Part shown: piece after piece, positions 60,971 through 64,000 of the stretch
Layout of the letters: the number at the start of each line of letters is the position of its first letter
Numbering within the stretch: the first letter of the stretch is position 1
DNA from: Arcticibacter sp045629565
GTDB lineage: Bacteria > Bacteroidota > Bacteroidia > Sphingobacteriales > Sphingobacteriaceae
Direction: 5' to 3'
NCBI RefSeq assembly: GCF_045629565.1
Contig: NZ_JAZQRL010000028.1
Location: 62,001 to 126,000, forward strand
Length of the DNA: 64,000 bases
Notes under the pieces: generated by a model
Told to the model about the DNA's origin: nothing
The model's database searches: none
The model's input: only the letters and a program-made list of their open reading frames with translations
Made by a program: the position numbers and the translations under genes

Positions 60971-61297
60971 ATGAAAATCGAAGAAGCACAGGCACTGGTT
61001 GACAGTTGGATAAAGACGACCGGGATCCGCTATTTTAATGAACTTACCAATACGGCTATCCTTATGGAAGAGGTGGGCGAAGTAGCAAGAATCATGTCCC
61101 GACGCTATGGTGAGCAGTCTTTTAAAGAATCAGACAAAGCCGTTGACCTGGGAGATGAAATGGCTGACGTCCTTTTTGTGTTGATATGTCTTGCCAACCA
61201 AACAGGCATTAACCTGACAGAAGCACTGGAGAAAAACTTGCAAAAAAAAACGATCCGGGATGCGGATCGTCATCAAAACAATTTGAAGCTTAAGTAA
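60971..61297 (+). CDS. MazG-like nucleotide pyrophosphohydrolase
   Basis: This 108-aa all-alpha NTP-PPase has the MazG metal-binding pattern: EEVGEVARI (~residues 34-42) and GDEMADVLFVLI (~57-68), with conserved Glu/Asp residues. Small MazG proteins hydrolyse non-canonical or excess NTPs. It is the last gene of rsgA-dtd-mazG and converges on the comB gene with a 9-bp gap. Confidence 0.9.
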   Translation: MKIEEAQALVDSWIKTTGIRYFNELTNTAILMEEVGEVARIMSRRYGEQSFKESDKAVDLGDEMADVLFVLICLANQTGINLTEALEKNLQKKTIRDADRHQNNLKLK

Positions 61298-61306
61298 GAC
61301 CTGGCG

Positions 61307-62044
61307 CTACTTAAGCTTTACAAGCTTATCTCCTTCAAGTACCGGAATAGCAGTAGTAATATCTATGTTTAAACAAAAGGATATGTCGGCTTCGATTCCA
61401 AGTTTCATTAAGCGCTCACTGTGAGAAGTCTTTTTCAGATAACCACGCAGATCATCTTTTGCCAAAAGATAGAGGTCTTCGGCGGCGATAGAGGAGTCGT
61501 CGGGCGTATAGGCTGCAGGCTTAAGTTTGTTAACCATTGCACCCGCAAAGATGGTATCTTCGAGATTGAACTTGTTCTTCCAGCCTGCGCAAACCAGGAG
61601 AACGTTTTGCTTCGTGCTGATCAGATAATCGGCAAGGGCAGTGAGATTGAAGAATGAGCCTATAAGTATCTGTTTGGCGCTTCGTGACAGCTGTATGGCA
61701 TGCGTACCATTGGTGGTGGTTAGCACAATCGTTTTTCCCTCCACTTTTTCAGCAACATAAGAGAAGGGGGAGTTGCCGAAGTCAAAGCCTTCGACTACCC
61801 TGCCATCGCGCTCAGCAGCGAGCAGGCATCCGCTACCATGATAAGCAGAACATTCTTCCACATGAGAAACGGGTATAATTGCGCTTGCACCGTTCTCTAT
61901 ACCATAACAAATGGATGAGGTTGCCCGGAAAATGTCTATTACAACGACGATACTGTTTTCAATATCATATAAGGGGAGCAAGGCGGGAGTAAGGCAAACT
62001 TCCACATTTAAGCTGCCTTGATTGTCGGATTTTTGAGTTTTCAA
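61307..62044 (-). CDS. comB: 2-phosphosulfolactate phosphatase (ComB-like)
   Basis: The 245-aa protein has the ComB family layout: VVVIDIFRATSSICYGIENGA, AERDGRVVEGFDFGNSPFSY, KTIVLTTTNGTHAIQ and VLLVCAGWKNKFNLEDTIFAGAM. ComB hydrolyses phosphosulfolactate in coenzyme M synthesis of archaea. Coenzyme M is not expected here, so its substrate in Bacteroidota is unclear; a role in organosulfonate metabolism is inference. It is 5 bp downstream of gcvT and probably co-transcribed. Confidence 0.85.
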   Translation of the reverse strand: MKTQKSDNQGSLNVEVCLTPALLPLYDIENSIVVVIDIFRATSSICYGIENGASAIIPVSHVEECSAYHGSGCLLAAERDGRVVEGFDFGNSPFSYVAEKVEGKTIVLTTTNGTHAIQLSRSAKQILIGSFFNLTALADYLISTKQNVLLVCAGWKNKFNLEDTIFAGAMVNKLKPAAYTPDDSSIAAEDLYLLAKDDLRGYLKKTSHSERLMKLGIEADISFCLNIDITTAIPVLEGDKLVKLK

Positions 62045-62049
62045 CTTAT

Positions 62050-63126
62050 CTATACAAAAGGAAATTTAACAACACGAGCCCGGACACCGGCATTTCGGAT
62101 GGCGATAAAAATTTCCGTTCCGGGTTCTGCAAAGGCGATATCTACATAACCCATACCTATAGCCTTTTGAAGTGTAGGAGACTGTGTCCCTGAGGTTACG
62201 TGGCCTATAACATCTCCAGATTCATTGGTAATGGGGTAATTATGGCGTGGAATACCTCGCTCAATCATCTCAAAACCTATAAGTTTATTTTTAAGGCCCG
62301 CCTTCTTCTGCGCTTCAAGTGCTTTGGAATTGGTAAAATTGGTGGCGAATTTTGTGATCCAGCCAAGTCCCGCTTCCAAAGGAGAAGTGGTATCATCAAT
62401 ATCGTTTCCGTAAAGACAGAAGCCTTTCTCCAGACGCAACGTATCGCGTGCGCCAAGGCCGATAGGCTTGATATCACTATCTTTTCCAGCTTCAAAAATA
62501 GCGTCCCAGATTTGTACGGCATGCTCATTGTCAAAATACAGTTCGAAACCGCCCGCACCGGTGTAACCTGTTGCCGAAATTAATACGTTTTCCACACCTG
62601 CGAAAGTCCCCTTCTTAAAGGAATAATACTCCATGGAAGATAGGTCGATCTCCGTCAACCGTTGCAGGACGGCAGTTGCTTTAGGGCCTTGCACCGCCAG
62701 CAAGGATGTGCGGTCTGAAATATCCTTGATTTCCACGTCAAAGTCATTATACTTCTGGATCCATTGAAGGTCTTTTTCAATATTGGACGCGTTCACCACG
62801 AGCAGGTATGTACTCTCGTCGATACGATACACCAGGAGGTCATCAACGATTCCTCCATCCTCATTTGGAAGATAGCTATATTGCACTTTCCCGTCAACCA
62901 GTTTAGACGCATCATTGGATGTAACACGCTGAATAAGATCAAGAGCACCTTTTCCTTTAAGAATAAATTCGCCCATGTGACTTACATCGAACACACCAAC
63001 ACCATTTCTTACGGCAGCATGTTCTGCATTGATCCCTTCATACTGAACGGGCATATTGAATCCGGCAAACGGCACTATTTTGGCTCCGAGAGCAATATGT
63101 TTTTCCAATAAAGCAATGTCTTTCAT
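62050..63126 (-). CDS. gcvT: Glycine cleavage system T protein (aminomethyltransferase)
   Basis: GcvT transfers the methylene group from aminomethyl-lipoyl-GcvH to tetrahydrofolate. The 358-aa protein has the typical start (EKHIALGAKIVPFAGFNMPVQYEGINAEHAAVRNGVGVFDVSHMGE), the folate-binding Asp region (NEDGGIVDDLLVYR) and the C-terminal GHVTSGTQSPTLQKAIGMGYVD. Other gcv genes are not in the window. It leads the two-gene transcript with comB. Confidence 0.96.
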   Translation of the reverse strand: MKDIALLEKHIALGAKIVPFAGFNMPVQYEGINAEHAAVRNGVGVFDVSHMGEFILKGKGALDLIQRVTSNDASKLVDGKVQYSYLPNEDGGIVDDLLVYRIDESTYLLVVNASNIEKDLQWIQKYNDFDVEIKDISDRTSLLAVQGPKATAVLQRLTEIDLSSMEYYSFKKGTFAGVENVLISATGYTGAGGFELYFDNEHAVQIWDAIFEAGKDSDIKPIGLGARDTLRLEKGFCLYGNDIDDTTSPLEAGLGWITKFATNFTNSKALEAQKKAGLKNKLIGFEMIERGIPRHNYPITNESGDVIGHVTSGTQSPTLQKAIGMGYVDIAFAEPGTEIFIAIRNAGVRARVVKFPFV

Positions 63127-63168
63127 AAAATTCTATTTATATGAGGAGTTATCGAACGCTTAGGGACT

Positions 63169-63190
63169 CAGAATAAAGTCGCAGCGCGAC
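63169..63190 (-). terminator. Weak terminator after rnhB
   Basis: On the minus strand GTCGC-GCT-GCGAC followed by TTTATT forms a small hairpin 51 bp after the rnhB stop. The stem is only 5 bp, so confidence is low. Confidence 0.3.
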
Positions 63191-63240
63191 AAAAATATAA
63201 ATATGCGGGTAACATTCAAGCAGATTCAACCAATAAAGGG

Positions 63241-63867
63241 CTAAACAAGCTCAATATCTGCATCAGACGAATGAAAAAGATCCATTTGAGGATCTGTTAC
63301 CCGAAAAGTTTTCCGGTGATAAGGAGAAAATCCATGCTTCAGCACAGCATTCCTGTGTTTTATTGTGGGGTAACCTTTGTTAGAATGCCATTCGTACTCG
63401 GGATGGAGACACGCGATCTTTTGCATGAATTCATCACGATAGGTTTTTGCAAGAATAGAGGCGGCAGCAATAGAGAAATACTTTCCATCACCTTTTACGA
63501 CGCAGGTATGAGCGAGTTCGCCGTATTTTTTAAACCGGTTACCGTCAACAAGTACATGTTCAGGACGCATGCTCAACATATCCAGGGCCCTATGCATAGC
63601 AAGGAAAGAAGCGTTCAGGATATTGATCCTATCGATCTCTTCATGATCTACGTCCGCCACGGCCCAGGCAAGGGCATTTTTTTCAATGAAGGTTCTTAGT
63701 CCGGCTCTTTCTTCCGCCTTTAATTGCTTGGAATCAGTGAGGATATCGTGAGCAAAGTCCCGGGGTAAAATAACCGCCGCAGCAAATACCGGTCCGGCCA
63801 GGCAACCCCGTCCTGCCTCATCACATCCCGCTTCAACAAATACATCCTGATAATAAGGCAACAACAT
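63241..63867 (-). CDS. rnhB: Ribonuclease HII
   Basis: RNase HII removes ribonucleotides from RNA-DNA hybrids. The 208-aa protein has the metal-binding DEAGRG motif (Asp16, Glu17) in VEAGCDEAGRGCLAGPVFAAAVIL, the second Asp in EHVLVDGNRFKKYG, and SIAAASILAKTYRDEFM. The start is only 2 bp from the stop of the preceding gene, so they form an operon. Confidence 0.95.
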   Translation of the reverse strand: MLLPYYQDVFVEAGCDEAGRGCLAGPVFAAAVILPRDFAHDILTDSKQLKAEERAGLRTFIEKNALAWAVADVDHEEIDRINILNASFLAMHRALDMLSMRPEHVLVDGNRFKKYGELAHTCVVKGDGKYFSIAAASILAKTYRDEFMQKIACLHPEYEWHSNKGYPTIKHRNAVLKHGFSPYHRKTFRVTDPQMDLFHSSDADIELV

Positions 63868-63869
63868 TT

Positions 63870-64000
63870 CTAATGAATTTTTAACGTAAGCAAAGTTATA
63901 TCATCTGAATTCATTTTCGCCATTTTAGACAATTGAATATCGATTAATACACCGCGGTTTATAATTTCAGGTCTTTCCTGACTGTTTCTCAGCAAAATAT
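63870..64000 (-). CDS. 3' end of an unidentified gene, truncated by the window edge
   Basis: On the minus strand an open frame runs from the window edge to a TAG at 63872-63870, giving 42 C-terminal residues including RPEIINRGVLIDIQLSKMAK and MNSDDITLLTLKIH. The alternating hydrophobic pattern and Bacteroidota-like codon use look like a real protein end, and the 2-bp spacing to rnhB suggests an operon. The family cannot be recognised from this fragment. Confidence 0.55.
   Translation of the reverse strand, partial: ILLRNSQERPEIINRGVLIDIQLSKMAKMNSDDITLLTLKIH

Overview
The window looks like a chromosomal segment of a Bacteroidota bacterium, most likely a Sphingobacteriales (Pedobacter-like) genome. 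Supporting signs are a gldK-gldL-gldM-gldN type IX secretion core with a SprE/PorW-type lipoprotein, many Bacteroidota-style signal peptides and lipoboxes, promoters of the form TTTG-N20-TAnnTTTG, almost no Shine-Dalgarno sequences, and a long-form PurL. The genus assignment is inference. Composition and gene packing look uniform; I see no prophage, insertion sequence, integron, CRISPR array or restriction system.

Layout. 1-15 kb: sprE/porW-like lipoprotein, a class A penicillin-binding protein, uvrC, and, facing them, the T9SS motor operon gldKLMN preceded by a HemD-like protein, a DUF4271-type membrane protein, a small lipoprotein and a nucleoid-associated protein. 15-23 kb: an AEC transporter, a small zinc-ribbon protein, and a TetR-TolC-adaptor-RND tripartite efflux operon closed by a strong terminator. 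23-28 kb: a LacI regulator, mannonate dehydratase, an SDR mannonate oxidoreductase, a Crp/Fnr regulator and a YiaK-type reductase, i.e. hexuronate/ketogulonate catabolism. 28-36 kb: pirin, a small receiver-like protein, a periplasmic thioredoxin pair, TonB, purL and exonuclease III. 36-43 kb: a second exporter, a YbhGFSR-like ABC-2 system with TolC and a TetR gene whose upstream region contains a perfect palindrome. 43-49 kb: a duplicated tRNA-fMet/tRNA-Glu cluster, era, der, a small lipoprotein and an S41 protease, followed by an unusual 11-nt-periodic repeat region. 49-59 kb: SAM-I riboswitch, metH and metF, facing the thrABC operon. 59-64 kb: rsgA, dtd, a MazG-like protein, comB, gcvT, rnhB and the 3' end of one more gene.

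The signals I find most interesting are non-coding. (1) An unannotated 27-codon leader ORF rich in Thr and Ile codons, a terminator, and an 8-bp competing antiterminator pairing lie just upstream of thrA and form a complete thr attenuator. (2) A ~190-bp intergenic region at 48612-48803 is built from 22-bp and 11-bp tandem units and a 104-nt hairpin whose internal repeats keep the same 11-nt spacing. (3) Divergent era and tRNA promoters overlap inside a perfect 14-bp inverted repeat. (4) Inverted repeats overlie the tlpA promoter and the start of the second TetR gene. (5) A possible GIY-YIG nuclease remnant lies just downstream of the tRNA array.

Regulation is readable in several places: SAM sensing for metH, Thr/Ile sensing for thrABC, and a putative TetR operator for the ABC exporter. 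Several -7 boxes lie within about 10 nt of a start codon, which suggests leaderless or nearly leaderless mRNAs.
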